Positions 63,801 to 64,000 of a DNA stretch of 64,000 nt are shown piece after piece (the first letter of the stretch is position 1; each line of letters opens with the position of its first letter). Source of the stretch: an uncultured Propionivibrio sp. GTDB lineage: Bacteria; Pseudomonadota; Gammaproteobacteria; Burkholderiales; Rhodocyclaceae. The position numbers and the translations under genes were made by a program. The stretch is taken from positions 31,776 through 95,775 of the forward strand of contig CALAIL010000028.1 in NCBI GenBank assembly GCA_937923255.1. Direction: 5' to 3'. The notes beneath the pieces are model-generated. The model made no database searches and had not been told where the DNA came from. It saw nothing but the letters and a program-made list of their open reading frames with translations.

Positions 63801-64000
63801 AAGGTACTTTGGGTTTGGCAGGAAAACGCCTATTTGAGCGTGCATAGTCATTGTGCTCCCCGAGCCATGATAGGCCACCGTAGCGCTGCCATGCCTATCC
63901 CAGGAAATCACCTGAGGGATGTTGGTGCGCCTGGCAGTGCTTCAATATGTTATCTGCGGTGCGCCGCATTTTCAGCGTAATTTCTAGGGTGAGCATTAGA
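63801..64000. other. Right edge of the window, no gene seen
   Basis: Two hundred bases upstream of the MFS exporter gene. No coding sequence, RNA gene or clear promoter was recognised before the window ends. Confidence 0.35.

Overview
The window looks like a piece of a betaproteobacterial chromosome, possibly Rhodocyclales or a near neighbour. The order is uncertain. It is inferred from the gene set: a complete Na+-NQR operon, cytochrome bd with dedicated cydDC, the hpnCDE squalene genes, topoisomerase IV genes near each other, RdgC, and proteobacterial-size PurL and RF3. DNA is GC-rich (by eye about 58-60%), most genes are conserved housekeeping genes, and no phage, plasmid backbone, CRISPR array or rRNA operon is visible.

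Layout. 1-4.2 kb: a cut-off HAD phosphatase, prfC, mgsA, a universal stress protein and murI. 4.2-4.7 kb: hairpin-rich repeats. 4.7-12.0 kb: minus-strand operon nqrABCDEF-apbE-nqrM, a sodium-pumping NADH:quinone oxidoreductase with its flavin-attachment and iron-delivery factors. 12.4-14.0 kb: the fused NAD(P)HX repair enzyme. 14.6-15.1 kb: two small stress proteins (CsbD, DUF1328). 15.5-19.4 kb: purL. 19.5-20.2 kb: a tandem/dispersed repeat block and a TRAP-transporter relic. 20.4-26.9 kb: cydDCABX. 27-30.5 kb: an IS481-like relic, a TehA-like channel and a frameshifted Kef-type antiporter. 30.8-34.3 kb: an AddA-like helicase-nuclease without AddB beside it. 34.5-41.9 kb: enolase with a long Lys/Ala-rich N-terminal tail, parE, parC and two small lipoproteins. 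42-46.6 kb: rdgC, an unknown hydrophilic protein, dnaQ, rnhA, a methyltransferase and gloB. 46.7-50.5 kb: tRNA-Ser(GGA), hpnE-hpnD-hpnC and tRNA-Leu(UAG).

50.7-64 kb is accessory-looking: a lipoprotein, a YciI protein and quinone reductase divergent from a LysR regulator, a DUF1269-like protein, a quinol-type nitric oxide reductase (norB) enclosed by inverted copies of the repeat family, an unrecognised three-gene operon ending in a DUF4336 protein, a CPBP protease, a SnoaL-like protein and an MFS exporter, with several decayed gene ends between them.

Taken together the respiratory genes (Na+-NQR feeding quinol, bd oxidase and quinol NO reductase consuming it) suggest a quinone-based metabolism suited to low oxygen and nitric oxide. 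No certain new system is visible. The best candidates for something undescribed are the repeat family built on a 40-bp unit, its placement around norB, the tailed enolase, and the 58.6-60.4 kb operon.
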